The notes under the pieces: model-generated
The model's input: only the letters and a program-made list of their open reading frames with translations
The model's database searches: none
Told to the model about the DNA's origin: nothing
Part shown: positions 49,425 to 60,245 of the stretch, piece after piece
How the letters are laid out: every line of letters starts with the position of its first letter
Position numbering within the stretch: the first letter of the stretch is position 1
Made by a program: the position numbers and the translations under genes
Assembly (NCBI RefSeq): GCF_036013645.1
Contig: NZ_CP107869.1
Span: forward strand, 1,178,001 to 1,242,000
Reading direction: 5' to 3'
DNA length: 64,000 bases
DNA from: Streptomyces sp. NBC_00490
Lineage (GTDB): Bacteria > Actinomycetota > Actinomycetes > Streptomycetales > Streptomycetaceae

Positions 49425-51035
49425 ATGACACTTGAGGTGGAGACATCCAGGGCGAGGCCGGTGACGGAGAGGGAGGCCGACCGGGTGCCCGACCCGATCG
49501 CCGAACGATCCGTGGACCGAACCGTCGATCGCATCACCGCACTGGAGAGCCGCCGGACGCGGGCGGTCACCGCGCACGGGCCCAGGAGACGGGGGGAGCA
49601 CGGCGCCCGGGAGCGGATCGATCTGCTGCTGGACGCGGGCTCGTTCACCGAGACGGGTCTGTTCGTACGCGCCCGGCCCACCGGTGACGGCACCGGGCGC
49701 CCGTACGGCGACGGGGTGGTCACCGGGTACGGCACGATCGACAACCGGGCCGTCTGTGTCTTCGCCCAGGACTCCACGGTCTTCGGCGGCAGCATGGGCG
49801 AGGCCTTCGGACAGAAGACGCTCGCGCTGATGGACCTCGCCCTGAAGACCGGCTGTCCGGTCATCGGCCTCAACGACGGCGGTGGCGCCCGTATCCAGGA
49901 GGGCGTCACCTCGCTCGCCCTCTACGCCGAGCTGGTGCGCCGCAACGTGCAGGCGTCCGGGGTGATCCCGCAGATCTCGGTCGTCCTCGGCCCGTGCGCC
50001 GGCGGCGCCGCGTACTCACCGGCCATCACCGACTTCACCGTGATGGTGGACGGTGCCTCGCACATGTTCGTCACCGGTCCCGACGTCATCGAGACGGTCA
50101 CCGGCGAGCGCACCAGCGCCGAGGAACTGGGCGGCGCCCGCACCAGCAACACCGTCAACGGCAACGCCCACTTCCTGGCCGCCGACGAGGTGAACGCCCT
50201 CGACACCGTCCGCGACCTGCTGTCGTACCTGCCCGCCAACAACCTGGAGCGGCCCCCGCAGTACGCGCCGGGGGCCGCACCCGCCGGGCAGTGTCTCGAC
50301 ACGGTGGTCCCGGACCGGCGCGGGCAGGCCTACGACATGCGCGACATCCTGCGCGCGGTCGTCGACGACGGCGAACTCCTGGAAGTGCAGGAGCTGTTCG
50401 CACCGAACATCATCTGCGCACTGGCCCTCGTCGAGGGCGGTGCCGTCGGAGTCGTCGCCAACCAGCCGCTGCACGCCGCCGGGGTCCTCGACATCGACGC
50501 CTCCGAGAAGGCGGCTCGGTTCGTACGGTTCTGCGACGCGTTCGGCATCCCCCTGCTGACCTTCGCCGATGTCCCGGGCTATCTCTCCGGAGTCCGCCAG
50601 GAACAGGCCGGCATCATCCGACGCGGCGCCAAACTCCTGTACGCGTACGCCGAGGCGACCGTCCCCAAGGTCACCGTGGTGGTACGCAAGGCGTACGGCG
50701 GCGGGTACGCGGTGATGGGCTCCAAGCACCTGGGCGCCGACATCAACCTCGCCTGGCCCACCGCCCGCATCGCCGTCATGGGTGCCGAGGGCGCGGTGGG
50801 CGTCCTGCACCGCCGTGAACTGGCCGCCGCGGCCGACCCGGAGGCATTGCGCGCCCGTCTCGTCACCGCGTACGAGAGCACGTACGGCACCCCGTATCTC
50901 GCCGCCGAGCGCGGCTACATCGACGCCGTCATCGCCCCCCGCGACACCCGCGCCCACATCTGCCGTGCCCTGCGCGCCCTGCGCGGCAAGCGGGCACCGA
51001 TGCCGGAGCGCCGCCACGGCAACATCCCGCTCTGA
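49425..51035 (+). CDS. Acyl-CoA carboxylase beta (carboxyltransferase) subunit
   Basis: A 536-residue carboxyltransferase of the PccB/AccD family. Both crotonase-like halves are present: VVTGYGTIDNRAVCVFAQDSTVFGGSMGEAFGQK, GLNDGGGARIQEGVTSLALYAE, GPCAGGAAYSPAITDFTVMV, then NIICALALVEGGAVGVVANQP, LLTFADVPGYLSGVRQEQAGIIRRGAKLLYAY, VVRKAYGGGYAVMG and AVMGAEGAVGVLHRRE. The Asp of the DVPGYL region (Asp422 in PccB numbering, a specificity residue) reads as ADVPGYLSG. It would carboxylate an acyl-CoA with help of a biotin-carrying alpha subunit, not found here. Start at ATG 49425 with CGGAGG. FAAL and Pks13-like genes follow, the same trio as accD4-fadD32-pks13. Confidence 0.93.
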   Translation: MTLEVETSRARPVTEREADRVPDPIAERSVDRTVDRITALESRRTRAVTAHGPRRRGEHGARERIDLLLDAGSFTETGLFVRARPTGDGTGRPYGDGVVTGYGTIDNRAVCVFAQDSTVFGGSMGEAFGQKTLALMDLALKTGCPVIGLNDGGGARIQEGVTSLALYAELVRRNVQASGVIPQISVVLGPCAGGAAYSPAITDFTVMVDGASHMFVTGPDVIETVTGERTSAEELGGARTSNTVNGNAHFLAADEVNALDTVRDLLSYLPANNLERPPQYAPGAAPAGQCLDTVVPDRRGQAYDMRDILRAVVDDGELLEVQELFAPNIICALALVEGGAVGVVANQPLHAAGVLDIDASEKAARFVRFCDAFGIPLLTFADVPGYLSGVRQEQAGIIRRGAKLLYAYAEATVPKVTVVVRKAYGGGYAVMGSKHLGADINLAWPTARIAVMGAEGAVGVLHRRELAAAADPEALRARLVTAYESTYGTPYLAAERGYIDAVIAPRDTRAHICRALRALRGKRAPMPERRHGNIPL

Positions 51036-51073
51036 CCGCTAGCCGTCCCCGCGACGTGAGGAGCCCATGCCCG

Positions 51074-52822
51074 ATGGACAGCCGCCGCCCCCCGCTCGCG
51101 CCCGTGTTCCGCAGTCTGCCGGAGTACGTGCGGCACTGGGCCGAGACCACCCCCGACCGCCGGGCGTTCACCTTCGTCGACCATCCCGCGCCGCATTCGC
51201 GCGGCGTCCACCGCACACTGACCTGGCGCCGACTGGACCTGCGGATGCGGGCCATGGCCGCCCGGCTCGCCGCAGAGGCGGAGCCCGGGGAGCGGGTCGC
51301 GGTGCTGTGTCCGCAGGGGACGGACTACATCACCGCCTTTCTCGGGGCGCTGGCCGCCGGCCTGGTCGCCGTACCGCTGTATCCACCGGGGCTGCCCGGG
51401 CAGGGCGACCGGCTGTCGGCGGTGCTGGCGGACGCGCGCCCGGCGGTCGTGGTGACGGCCGGTCAGGTCCTGGCGGAGGTAAGCGAGTTGTGCGAGGGCC
51501 GGGACGTGAAAGTCGTCGCCGGGGACCAGGTGCCCGACGCCACCGCCGGTGACTGGCAGCTCCCCGCCCTCGACGCCGAGGCGGTCGCGTACCTCCAGTA
51601 CACCTCCGGCTCGACCCGCACCCCGGCGGGTGTGGAGATCACCCATGCCAATGTCGTCGCCAACGCCCGCCAGGCGCTGGCCGCCTACGGTGCCGACGTG
51701 CATCCGGTGACCTGTGTGGGCTGGCTGCCGCTGTACCACGACATGGGACTCGTGCTCAGTGTCGCGGCGCCGGTGGTGCGGGGGCTGTTGTCCGTGCTCA
51801 TGGATCCGGTGGCCTTCCTGCACGAACCGGTGCGCTGGCTGCGGCTGCTGGCCGCGCACCCACGCGCGCTGAGCGCGGCGCCCAACTTCGCCTACGACTA
51901 CTGCGCGTCGACGGTCACCGAGGCACAGAAGGCCGACCTGCGGCTGGACGGCGTCTTCGCCCTGATCAACGGAAGCGAGCCGGTCCGCGCCGGCACGGCC
52001 GACCGATTCCACGCCGCGTTCGCCGCCCAGGGACTCCCCCCGGAGACACACTGTCCGTCGTACGGGCTGGCCGAGGCGACCGTGTTCGTCAGTGCCGCCC
52101 GCCCTTGGCAGCCGTGGCGCAGATTCGCGCTCGACCGTGACGCCCTGGCCACCGGGAAGGCCCTGCCCGCGCGGCCCGACGATCCGAGGGCCGTGCTGCT
52201 GACCGGCTGCGGGGCTCCGGCGGGCCAGCGCGTGCGGATCGCCGACCCGGTGTCGCGGGAGGCACTGGCCGAGGGCGAGGTCGGCGAGATCTGGGTGCAG
52301 GGCCCCAACGTGGGGCGCGGATACCGGAACCAGGAGCCCCAGACCCTGCGCGTCTTCGGGGCCGAACTCGCCGACGTCGCGGCCGGGCCGGGCAAGTGGC
52401 TGCGCACCGGCGATCTGGGGACGGTCCTGGACGGGCAGTTGATCGTCACCGGGCGACTGAAGGACCTCATCGTCGTCGACGGACGCAACCACTATCCGCA
52501 GGACGTCGAGGCCACGGCCCAGGACGCCCATCCGGCCGTACGACGCGACCGGCTCGCCGCGTTCGGCGTACCGGGCAGCTCCGGGGAACGGGTCATCGTC
52601 GTCGCGGAGCACGCACGAGCCGTGCCGCTCGCCGACATCGACGTACCGGCCCTCGTGCGGACCGTACGCGCGGCCGTCTCCGCCCGGCACGGGCTGCGGC
52701 TCTCCGACGTGGTTCTCGTCCCGCCGGGCACGGTGCCCCGTACCTCCAGCGGAAAGGTGTCCAGGGCGCTGACCCGCGAGCGCTATCTGGCGGGTGCCTA
52801 CGCGGCGGAGGTCGCGGGATGA
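51074..52822 (+). CDS. Fatty acyl-AMP ligase, FadD32-like
   Basis: A 582-residue adenylating enzyme. FAAL motifs: AVAYLQYTSGSTRTPAGVEITHANVVAN, VGWLPLYHDMGLVLSVAAPV, CPSYGLAEATVFVSAA, GKWLRTGDLGTVLDGQLIVTGRLKDLIVVDGRNHYPQDVEATAQ and the C-terminal TSSGKVSRALTRERY. RTPAGV in the P-loop region and the YPQDVEAT end are also found in mycobacterial FadD32. In mycolate synthesis that enzyme loads the meromycolate chain on the N-terminal carrier domain of Pks13. The Pks13-like gene starts within its stop (ATGA). ATG 51074 chosen; GTG 51056 is an alternative. Confidence 0.92.
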   Translation: MDSRRPPLAPVFRSLPEYVRHWAETTPDRRAFTFVDHPAPHSRGVHRTLTWRRLDLRMRAMAARLAAEAEPGERVAVLCPQGTDYITAFLGALAAGLVAVPLYPPGLPGQGDRLSAVLADARPAVVVTAGQVLAEVSELCEGRDVKVVAGDQVPDATAGDWQLPALDAEAVAYLQYTSGSTRTPAGVEITHANVVANARQALAAYGADVHPVTCVGWLPLYHDMGLVLSVAAPVVRGLLSVLMDPVAFLHEPVRWLRLLAAHPRALSAAPNFAYDYCASTVTEAQKADLRLDGVFALINGSEPVRAGTADRFHAAFAAQGLPPETHCPSYGLAEATVFVSAARPWQPWRRFALDRDALATGKALPARPDDPRAVLLTGCGAPAGQRVRIADPVSREALAEGEVGEIWVQGPNVGRGYRNQEPQTLRVFGAELADVAAGPGKWLRTGDLGTVLDGQLIVTGRLKDLIVVDGRNHYPQDVEATAQDAHPAVRRDRLAAFGVPGSSGERVIVVAEHARAVPLADIDVPALVRTVRAAVSARHGLRLSDVVLVPPGTVPRTSSGKVSRALTRERYLAGAYAAEVAG

Positions 52823-55800
52823 GGGGCGCGAGCGCGCGAGAGGGCCACCTGCGCCGCCTGGTCTCCGAAGGGGAGGGCGAAGAAGCCGCGCTGCGTCGGC
52901 TGATCGCCGAGAAGGTGGCCGCCTGGAGCGGGATCGCGGTCGGGGAGGTGCCGATGGACCAACCGCTCGCGGACCTCGGGATGTCCTCCCGGGACGCGGT
53001 CGCGCTGGCCGGGGAGTTGTCCCGGGCCACGGGCCTCGACCTGCCGGCGACGCTGCTGTGGGAGGCGGCCACGGGAGAGGCGCTGGTGGAGCGCGTGTGC
53101 GGTGCCGCGGCGGACATCGCTCCGGCGCAGAGCACGGCTCCTGTGCCCGCGGCTCCCGCACCCGAGCCCGGCGAGCCGATCGCGGTCGTCGGGATCGGCT
53201 GCCGGCTGCCCGGGGGCGTGCACGGCCCGGACGAGTACTGGCGGTTGCTGCGTGAGGGCGTCGACGCGATCCGGCGGGTCCCGGAGGACCGGTGGCGTGA
53301 CTTCACGCCCTACCCGCCCGCCGACGCGCTCCCGTACGGCGGCTACCTGGACGACATCGCCGGGTTCGACGCGGACTTCTTCCGCGTAACGCCGCGCGAG
53401 GCCGCGGTGATGGACCCGCAGCAGCGGATCCTGCTGGAGGTCGTCCAGGAGACCCTCGACCACGCCGCCGTCCCGGCCGCGTCCCTCGCCGGCACCACTA
53501 CCGGTGTCTTCGTCGGGGTCTCGGCCCCCGAGTACGGCCAGCTCACCGGTGCCGACCCGGAGGCCGTCGATCCGTGGGCCCCCGCGGGCGGGGCACTGAG
53601 CGTGGCGGCGGGCCGGCTGTCGTACGTCCTGGACACGCGCGGGCCGAGCATGGCCGTCGACACCGCGTGCTCGTCCTCGCTGGTCGCCGTGCACCACGCG
53701 TGCGTCAGCCTGCGCACGGGCGAGAGCGACCTGGCGATCGCCGCGGGGGTCAACCTGCTGCTCTCCCCCACGGTCACCGTCGCCTTCCGGCGCGCGGGCG
53801 CGCTCGCGCCGGACGGGCGCTGCAAGCCGTTCTCGGCGGCGGCCGACGGCATCGGCCGTGCCGAGGGCTGCGCGGCGGTGCTGCTGAAGCGGCTGTCCGA
53901 CGCCGAGCGGGACGGCGACCGCGTCCTCGCCGTCATCCGCGCCACCGCCGTCAACTCCGACGGCCGCTCCAACGGCCTCCTCGCCCCCAACCCGGCCGCC
54001 CAGCAAGCCCTCTTGACGACCGCCTACGTGCGAGCCGGGCTCGCCCCCGCACGCATCGACCACGTCGAGGCGCACGGCACCGGCACCCCGCTCGGCGACC
54101 CCATCGAGGCGGGCGCGCTCGGCGCCGTACTCGGCACGGGCCGCGACCCCGACCAGCCGCTGCTCCTGGGCTCGGTCAAGGGCAACCTCGGCCACCTGGA
54201 GTCCGCCGCGGGCATCGCCGGACTGGTGAAGACGGTGCTCGCCCTCCACCACGACCTGATCCCGCCCTCGCTGCACTGTGCCGAGGGCAGCGCCCTGGAC
54301 GACGACGTACGACTGCGGGTCGTGACGGAGGCCGAGCCCTGGCCCCGGTACGGCGGTACCGCCACCGCCGGGGTCTCCGGATTCGGGTTCGGCGGCACCA
54401 ACGCCCACGCCATACTGGAGGAATGGCGACCCGGCGCCCTCCTCCCGCCCCCCGCCGACGAACCCCCCGCCCGCCTCCACCTCCTGTCCGACGCCGACGC
54501 CGCGCGCGTCCGTGACACCGCCGGCCGGCTGGCGGAGTGGCTCGGCACGCCCGAGGCAGGCGCCACGCACCTCGCCGACGTGGCCCGTACGCTCGCCGGC
54601 CGGACGGGGCGGGGGCCTGCGCGAGCCGCGATCGTCGCCGGTGACCGAGCCGAACTGGCCGACGGGCTAGGTGCGTTGGCGGCAGGGCGGCCGCACGCGC
54701 GGGTCATGACGGGCGACCTGGACCTCGTCGGGCGCGGCCCGGTGTGGGTCTTCTCCGGGTACGGCAGCCAGTGGGCCGGCATGGGACGCCGGCTCTTGGA
54801 CGAGGAGCCCGACTTCGCCGCTGCCGTGGAGAAGGTGGACGCGCAACTGGCCCCCGAGTGCGGGTTCTCCCTCTGCGACCATCTGGCTTCCGGCGGCGGC
54901 CTCGACCTGCTGGAGGTCGCTCAACCCGTGCTCTTCGGAGTCCAGTTGGCTCTCGCCGAGCTGTGGCGGGCGCACGGCGTCGAGCCGGTCGCCGTGATCG
55001 GGCACTCCCTGGGCGAGGTGGCCGCCGCGGTGTGCGCGGGCGCGCTGGAGGTGTCGGACGCGGCCCGCGTCGTCGCCGTACGGGCCCGGCTGCTCAGCGG
55101 ATTGCGCGGTGGGTCGATGGCGGTGGTCGACCTCGAAGACGGTGAACTGGACTCTCTGGAACGGGACTTTCCCGGCGTCCATGTCGCCGTGCATTCCTCC
55201 CCCCGGCAGAAGGTCGTCACCGGGGAGGAGGCCGCGGTGACCCGGCTCGTGCGTCGACTCGAGCAAGAAGGGCGGGCCGCACGGGCGATGCGGGTGGTCG
55301 GGGCGGGGCATTCCCCTCAAGTGGAGCCGCTGCTGGCTGAGTTGGCCGACGCGCTCGCGGACATCCGAGGCGGCCGCCCCCGCATCCCCGTCTACTCCAC
55401 CGTGCTGGACGACCCGCGGGGCGACTGTGTCTTCGACGCGGCGCATTGGGTCGCGAACCTGCGGCGGCCCGTACGCCTCGACCGGGCCGTCGCCGCGGCG
55501 GCCGCCGACGGCCACACCGCCTTCGTCGAGCTGTCCCCCCACCCCGTCCTCACCCGGGCCATCACCGACACCGCGCCGGGTGCCCTCGCCCTCGGCACCC
55601 TCCATCGCGGCGCCGACACCTCCGCCGACTTCCTCACCCAACTCGGCACCCTCCACACCGCCGGGTCGCGCCTGCCGCTGCCGCCCGGCCGGATCACCGA
55701 CCTGCCCATGCCTCGCTGGCGGCACGTGCGGCACTGGTGGACGGACGGGCGGACGGAGGGCTCGGCCACGGGCCTGCCGAGGGCGTGGTCGGCACGGGGC

Positions 55801-57009
55801 CCGCTCTCCATGGCGGGCCGCGTGGTGCCCGCGGCGGGCGGGCACCTGACGGACAGTGGACGCGTGGCGGAGGGCGCCTCGGTCGCGGACCGTCTCTGCC
55901 ATCACATCGCCGCCGTCACCGGGCACCCGCCGACTCGGATCACCCCCACCACGGCGTTCGCCGAACTGGGGCTGGACTCCCTGATGGCCGTCCGCATCCG
56001 CACGGCCGTGGAACGCGAGTTCGCCATCGAACTGCCCCTGCGCGACCTGCTGGGCGCCACCACCGTCGAGGACACGGCGACCCGCATCCAGCAGGCACTG
56101 CCGGGGAACACGTCGGCGGCCGAGGACATCCAGGCGCCGCCGACGAAGCCGACCAGCGGGCAATCCCCGGTCCCGTCACTGCTCACCGCCGACCCCCCTC
56201 CCCCGCTCCACCCCCTCCACCTCACCGGCTCCCACCCCCCGCTCTTCCTCGTCCACGCCGCCGGTGGCACGACCGACGTCTACCGCAACCTCGTCGAACG
56301 CCTCGGCGGACAGCGGCCGGTGTACGGCCTGGAGCGGCTCGCAGAGGCCCGTACGGTCGGCGAGAAGGCGCGTCAGTACGCCGAGGCGGTGACCGCCGCG
56401 TACCCCGACGGGCCCTGTCTGCTGGGCGGTTGGTCGTTCGGCGGATTCGTCGCACAGGAGGCGGCGCGCCGGCTCACGGCGGCCGGGCGGGACGTTGAGC
56501 TGGTCGTGCTCATCGACTCCGTACGACCGCTGCCCCGGACGGAAGACACAGACGCCGACCGCATCCGCGCCCACTTCACCGGCTTCGCCCGCCACGTGGC
56601 CGAGACGTACGGTGTCCAACTGCGTCTGCCGTACGACGAGTTGGCCGCGACACAGGACGACGGCGAGCGCATCGACACCGTACTGCGGGCCCTGCGCGAG
56701 GCGGCCGACCTGCCGCGCGCCGCCCTCGAACACCAGCGGTCCTCCTATCTGGACCTGCGGATCGGCGAGGCCCATCGGCCGGGCCGTTACGACGGGCCCG
56801 TGGTCCTCTACCGGGCCACTGACCCGGCCCCGCACACCGTGCGCGACCCGGCGTACGAACGCGACGACGCATCGCTCGGCTGGGACGAGGTGTGCCCCGA
56901 TCTGTCCGTCGTCCGGGTCACGGGCCACCATCTGTCGCTCCTCGACCCGCCGCACGTCGATGAGATCGCCGCGCATCTGCGGCGGGAGCTCGCGAAGGAC
57001 CGCCGCTGA
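52819..57009 (+). CDS. Pks13-like PP-KS-AT-PP-TE polyketide synthase
   Basis: A 1,396-residue type I synthase with the domain order of the mycolic acid condensase. N-terminal carrier ([16 protein letters not shown], Ser56/57), ketosynthase (about 118-540; Cys284 in [13 protein letters not shown], His419 in [14 protein letters not shown], His459 in [12 protein letters not shown]), acyltransferase (about 640-960; Ser730 in [13 protein letters not shown], and [10 protein letters not shown] in the specificity region where most ATs have HAFH or YASH), C-terminal carrier (Ser1054 in [15 protein letters not shown]) and thioesterase (Ser1206 in [17 protein letters not shown], late [12 protein letters not shown]). 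No reductive domains. It would join a FAAL-loaded chain to a carboxyacyl extender and make an alpha-branched beta-keto ester. Overlaps the FAAL stop. Confidence 0.92.
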   Translation: MRGASAREGHLRRLVSEGEGEEAALRRLIAEKVAAWSGIAVGEVPMDQPLADLGMSSRDAVALAGELSRATGLDLPATLLWEAATGEALVERVCGAAADIAPAQSTAPVPAAPAPEPGEPIAVVGIGCRLPGGVHGPDEYWRLLREGVDAIRRVPEDRWRDFTPYPPADALPYGGYLDDIAGFDADFFRVTPREAAVMDPQQRILLEVVQETLDHAAVPAASLAGTTTGVFVGVSAPEYGQLTGADPEAVDPWAPAGGALSVAAGRLSYVLDTRGPSMAVDTACSSSLVAVHHACVSLRTGESDLAIAAGVNLLLSPTVTVAFRRAGALAPDGRCKPFSAAADGIGRAEGCAAVLLKRLSDAERDGDRVLAVIRATAVNSDGRSNGLLAPNPAAQQALLTTAYVRAGLAPARIDHVEAHGTGTPLGDPIEAGALGAVLGTGRDPDQPLLLGSVKGNLGHLESAAGIAGLVKTVLALHHDLIPPSLHCAEGSALDDDVRLRVVTEAEPWPRYGGTATAGVSGFGFGGTNAHAILEEWRPGALLPPPADEPPARLHLLSDADAARVRDTAGRLAEWLGTPEAGATHLADVARTLAGRTGRGPARAAIVAGDRAELADGLGALAAGRPHARVMTGDLDLVGRGPVWVFSGYGSQWAGMGRRLLDEEPDFAAAVEKVDAQLAPECGFSLCDHLASGGGLDLLEVAQPVLFGVQLALAELWRAHGVEPVAVIGHSLGEVAAAVCAGALEVSDAARVVAVRARLLSGLRGGSMAVVDLEDGELDSLERDFPGVHVAVHSSPRQKVVTGEEAAVTRLVRRLEQEGRAARAMRVVGAGHSPQVEPLLAELADALADIRGGRPRIPVYSTVLDDPRGDCVFDAAHWVANLRRPVRLDRAVAAAAADGHTAFVELSPHPVLTRAITDTAPGALALGTLHRGADTSADFLTQLGTLHTAGSRLPLPPGRITDLPMPRWRHVRHWWTDGRTEGSATGLPRAWSARGPLSMAGRVVPAAGGHLTDSGRVAEGASVADRLCHHIAAVTGHPPTRITPTTAFAELGLDSLMAVRIRTAVEREFAIELPLRDLLGATTVEDTATRIQQALPGNTSAAEDIQAPPTKPTSGQSPVPSLLTADPPPPLHPLHLTGSHPPLFLVHAAGGTTDVYRNLVERLGGQRPVYGLERLAEARTVGEKARQYAEAVTAAYPDGPCLLGGWSFGGFVAQEAARRLTAAGRDVELVVLIDSVRPLPRTEDTDADRIRAHFTGFARHVAETYGVQLRLPYDELAATQDDGERIDTVLRALREAADLPRAALEHQRSSYLDLRIGEAHRPGRYDGPVVLYRATDPAPHTVRDPAYERDDASLGWDEVCPDLSVVRVTGHHLSLLDPPHVDEIAAHLRRELAKDRR

Positions 57010-57030
57010 ATCCGACCGAGGAGAGCCGCC

Positions 57031-58047
57031 ATGCCCGACCGCACCACCGCATCGTCCCGGGGTACCGCCGCAGTACCCGCCGGCACCGCCGGAATGTCCC
57101 GACGCGCCGTCACCAGAGCGGCCGCCGCCACCGGCCTGGCCGCCCTCTTCGGGGCCACGGCAACCGGCACCGCAGGGGCGACCACCCGCCGGGCGGCCAC
57201 CGCCGCTCCCAGCGTCACTCAGCTCGGCCCCCGCACCTTTGATGTCTCCCTGCCCTCCGCCGCCCTGGGCCGCAGCGCCCCGGTGCGGCTGGTGCTGCCC
57301 TCCTCCTTCGCCACCCAGCCCGGCCGCACGTACCCCGTGCTGTACCTCCTCCACGGTGCCCACGACGACTACACCTCCTGGACCCGGGAGACGGACATCG
57401 TGGCGTTCACGGAGGGGCGGGAGCTGATCGTGGCGATGCCGGACGCGGGGCCCACCGGCATCCCCACCGCCTGGCGCAGCGGCCCGAACTACGAGACCTT
57501 CCAGCTCACCGAGGTACCCGCGCTGCTCGCCCGGGACTACCGGGCGTCCGCGGTCCGGGTCGTCGCCGGGGTCTCCACCGGCGGTTACGGGGCGATGGCC
57601 CACGCCGCGCGGCATCCGGGAACGTTCGCGGCGGCGGCCTCGTACAGCGGCATCCTCGACACCACCGCCCCCGGCGTGCCCAGCCTGATGGACGCCATCG
57701 TGACCCGCGAGAACCTGGCGCCGCTGTCCCTGTGGGGCAACCCGATCCTGAACCTGCTCACCTGGCGGGACTTCAACCCGCGCGCCCGCGCGGCAGGGCT
57801 GCGCGGCACCGCGCTGTACGTGTCCAGTGGCAGCGGGGTGGTGGGCGGGAGCGGCGACTGGCTGCCGGAGGCGCTGGAGAGCGCGCTGTGGCCGTCGGCG
57901 CACGCCTTCACCGACACGCTCGCCCGGCTGCGCGTACCGGTGACGACTCACTACTACGCGGGAGGGGGGCACAGCTGGGCCTACTGGAAGCGGGAGTTCG
58001 CCGCGTCGTGGCCGATGCTCGCCGGTGCCCTGGGGGTGCCGGCGTGA
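57031..58047 (+). CDS. Tat-exported antigen-85/esterase D-like acyl transferase or esterase
   Basis: A 338-residue alpha/beta hydrolase. Residues 1-60 hold a twin-arginine signal (MSRRAVTRAAAATGLAALFGATATG). The nucleophile elbow is VVAGVSTGGYGAM (Ser182), and the catalytic His is in GGGHSWAYWKREF (His314), which matches the HSWEYW motif of mycolyltransferase Ag85. The opening (RSAPVRLVLPSSF...YPVLYLLHGAHDDYTSWTRETD) is also Ag85/esterase D-like. In mycobacteria these enzymes move mycolates between trehalose and the wall. It begins 22 nt after the Pks13-like gene with GAGGAG, so it belongs to the same operon. General esterase activity remains possible. Confidence 0.88.
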   Translation: MPDRTTASSRGTAAVPAGTAGMSRRAVTRAAAATGLAALFGATATGTAGATTRRAATAAPSVTQLGPRTFDVSLPSAALGRSAPVRLVLPSSFATQPGRTYPVLYLLHGAHDDYTSWTRETDIVAFTEGRELIVAMPDAGPTGIPTAWRSGPNYETFQLTEVPALLARDYRASAVRVVAGVSTGGYGAMAHAARHPGTFAAAASYSGILDTTAPGVPSLMDAIVTRENLAPLSLWGNPILNLLTWRDFNPRARAAGLRGTALYVSSGSGVVGGSGDWLPEALESALWPSAHAFTDTLARLRVPVTTHYYAGGGHSWAYWKREFAASWPMLAGALGVPA

Positions 58048-58169
58048 GGCCGGTGCCGTCGGGGCACGGAACGGAGCGCAGGGGACGTACGTCCAACCCA
58101 GGACTTGTCCCTCGCCCCACGGGCACCAGCCCGCGGGTGAGCCGCTTCCGGGTGAAAGGAGGGTCCGCC

Positions 58170-59396
58170 GTGGCTGCTCCCACACCACCGCCCGGCGTAC
58201 CGGACGGCCCGCGCGCCGCCCCGGTGCCCCCCGAGTTGGCCAAGCTGCTGCGCGACCAGCTGGAGTCCGTCGCCGACGAGGTGGAGGAGGAGGTGCGCAG
58301 ACAGGTCCCGGAGTACGCCCGGCCGGGGACGTACGGCACGCACCTGAGATCCGGGGTCGTACAGGCGCTGACCCTGTTCGTCGACCACATCGCGGATCCG
58401 CAGGGCCAGGGCGCCGCGATCACCGCCACGTACTACGAACTCGGGCGCGGCGAGGCCCTGGAGGGCCGCGCCCTGGACGCGTTGCAGTCCGCGTTACGGA
58501 TCGGCGGTCTGCACGCCTGGCGGCTGATGGGCCGTACCGCGGAGGACCTCGGACTGGACTCCTCGGTGGTCGCCACGCTGGGTGAACTCGCTTTCCAGAC
58601 GGTGCACGAGGTCGCCGAGGCGGCCGCCGCCGGATACGCGGAGGCGCGGCTGCGCAGCACGGACGAACTGGAGCGGCGTCGCCGACGCCTGCTCGGTCTG
58701 CTGCTGGGCGAGGGGCCGGTGGCCCCGGAGGCGATACAGGATCTGGCGCACGGCGCCCGGTGGTCGGTGCCGAGACAGGTCGCGGTGGTCGCGCTCGCGT
58801 CGGCCCCGGACCAGCGGGAGGCGGACCGGCCGTTGGCGGCCGCGGGGGCGCTGGTGGACATGGACTCCCGGCCGCCGCGGATGCTGGTGCCCGACCCGGA
58901 CGGTTCCGGCCGTTTCGGCGGCCGGGCGTTCACGCTCGCGCTGCGCGGCCGGCCCGCCGCGATCGGACCGACGGTCCCGCTCGACGAGGCCGCCCGCTCG
59001 CTGCACTGGGCCACCCGGGCGCTCGGCCTGATGGGGCGCGGCATCCTGCCCCGGCAGGGCGTGGTGCGCTGCGCCGACCATCTGTCGACGCTGCTGCTGC
59101 ACGCCGACGAGCCGATGCTCGCCCAGCTCCAGTCGCGGGTGCTGGCCCCGCTGGACGCGGTCGCGGAGGGGCCGCGCGGACGGCTCGCCGAGACGCTCCT
59201 GGCGTGGCTGCTGAGCGGCAGCAACGTGCCCGACGTCGCCGCCCGCCTCCACGTCCACCCGCAGACGGTGCGTTACCGCCTGCGCCAGTTGGAGAAGCTC
59301 TTCGGTGACGCCCTGCACGACCCCGGCGCCCGCCTGGACCTGATCCTCGCCCTGCGCGCGGAGGCATTGCGGGACGACGGCACCTTCACCCCGTAG
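58170..59396 (+). CDS. PucR-type transcriptional regulator with TTA codon
   Basis: A 408-residue regulator. The N-terminal part is helical (ELAKLLRDQLESVADEVEEEVRRQVPEYA...), the middle is a GGDEF-like regulatory region as in PucR/CdaR proteins, and the C-terminus is the PucR HTH (LLAWLLSGSNVPDVAARLHVHPQTVRYRLRQLEKLFGDAL). FasR of Streptomyces and MabR of mycobacteria, which control fatty acid and mycolate synthesis, have the same C-terminal HTH type. Codon 109 is TTA (58494-58496), so full translation would need the bldA tRNA. GTG 58170 follows AAAGGAGGG. It lies 122 nt after the Ag85-like gene and is the likely regulator of the operon. Confidence 0.88.
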   Translation: MAAPTPPPGVPDGPRAAPVPPELAKLLRDQLESVADEVEEEVRRQVPEYARPGTYGTHLRSGVVQALTLFVDHIADPQGQGAAITATYYELGRGEALEGRALDALQSALRIGGLHAWRLMGRTAEDLGLDSSVVATLGELAFQTVHEVAEAAAAGYAEARLRSTDELERRRRRLLGLLLGEGPVAPEAIQDLAHGARWSVPRQVAVVALASAPDQREADRPLAAAGALVDMDSRPPRMLVPDPDGSGRFGGRAFTLALRGRPAAIGPTVPLDEAARSLHWATRALGLMGRGILPRQGVVRCADHLSTLLLHADEPMLAQLQSRVLAPLDAVAEGPRGRLAETLLAWLLSGSNVPDVAARLHVHPQTVRYRLRQLEKLFGDALHDPGARLDLILALRAEALRDDGTFTP

Positions 59397-59431
59397 GGAA
59401 GCCGGCCGGCGCGTTCTCTGCGAGGAATTGG

Positions 59432-59998
59432 CTAACGCGTGACGCGATGGCGGAGGTAGACGAACTTCGAGTTGAAGGTGCGGGTCTCGACGAGTTCGAG
59501 ATCCACCCGGCGCTCGTCCCGGGGAAAGAACGGGATGCCTCCGCCGACCAGCACCGGGTAGACCATGGCCCGGTACTCGTCGATCAGACCCGCCGCGGCC
59601 GCCTCCGCGGCGAGCGTCGCGCCGCCGATGGCGATGTCGCCCTCCCCCGGCTCGGCGCGCAACCGCTCGATCTCCGCCGCGACGCCGCCGGAGGCCAGTC
59701 GGGCATGGCCCCGCACCGCCGACAGCGTGGTGGAGAAGACCACGTTGGGCAGCGGATTCCAGAGCGCGACCCACTCGAGCTCGGCCTCGTCGAGCGGCCC
59801 GTCCTGGCCGGCGGTCTCCCAGTACAGCATCGTCTCGTACAGCCGCCGCCCCATCAGATGAACGCCGACCTCCCGGATCTCGTCGATCCAGAAGCGGAAG
59901 ACGTCCGGGTCGGGCGCCGACCAGTCGAAGCCGCCGTCCGGCCCGACGATGTAGCCGTCGAGTGAGACGTTCATCGAATAGGTCACGCTGCGCGTCAC
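59432..59998 (-). CDS. RibD C-terminal / dihydrofolate reductase-like protein
   Basis: A 188-residue reductase-fold protein (MNVSLDGYIVGPDGGFDWSAPDPDVFRFW; LMGRRLYETMLYWE; DIAIGGATLAAEAAAAGLIDEYRAMVYPVLVGGGIPFF). The IGGATLA segment is the NADPH-binding loop. Such single-domain proteins are common in Streptomyces and rarely have a proven substrate. I start it at GTG 59998, with GAGGAGG upstream. It is not on the strand of the mycolate-type genes and may be unrelated. Confidence 0.87.
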   Translation of the reverse strand: MTRSVTYSMNVSLDGYIVGPDGGFDWSAPDPDVFRFWIDEIREVGVHLMGRRLYETMLYWETAGQDGPLDEAELEWVALWNPLPNVVFSTTLSAVRGHARLASGGVAAEIERLRAEPGEGDIAIGGATLAAEAAAAGLIDEYRAMVYPVLVGGGIPFFPRDERRVDLELVETRTFNSKFVYLRHRVTR

Positions 59999-60245
59999 AT
60001 GTCCTCCTCGGAAGCAGGGTTTCACCGTACGACTGCGTCGGGCCGCCAAACTCATCGCCACTCGCGGGATTGCCCGGGTCGAACCACCTCGCCAGATCAT
60101 GTCAGCAAGAAACCCTTACTCACCTCGGCACAAAAAGACGAGGAGTTCCTTAATTCCCGTCCATCACACCCGGTCCGTCGACGCGAATACGTTCGGGACG
60201 TCCTTTCCACAGGCGCTCCACGCGCCCCACCCTCAAAGGATCCCC

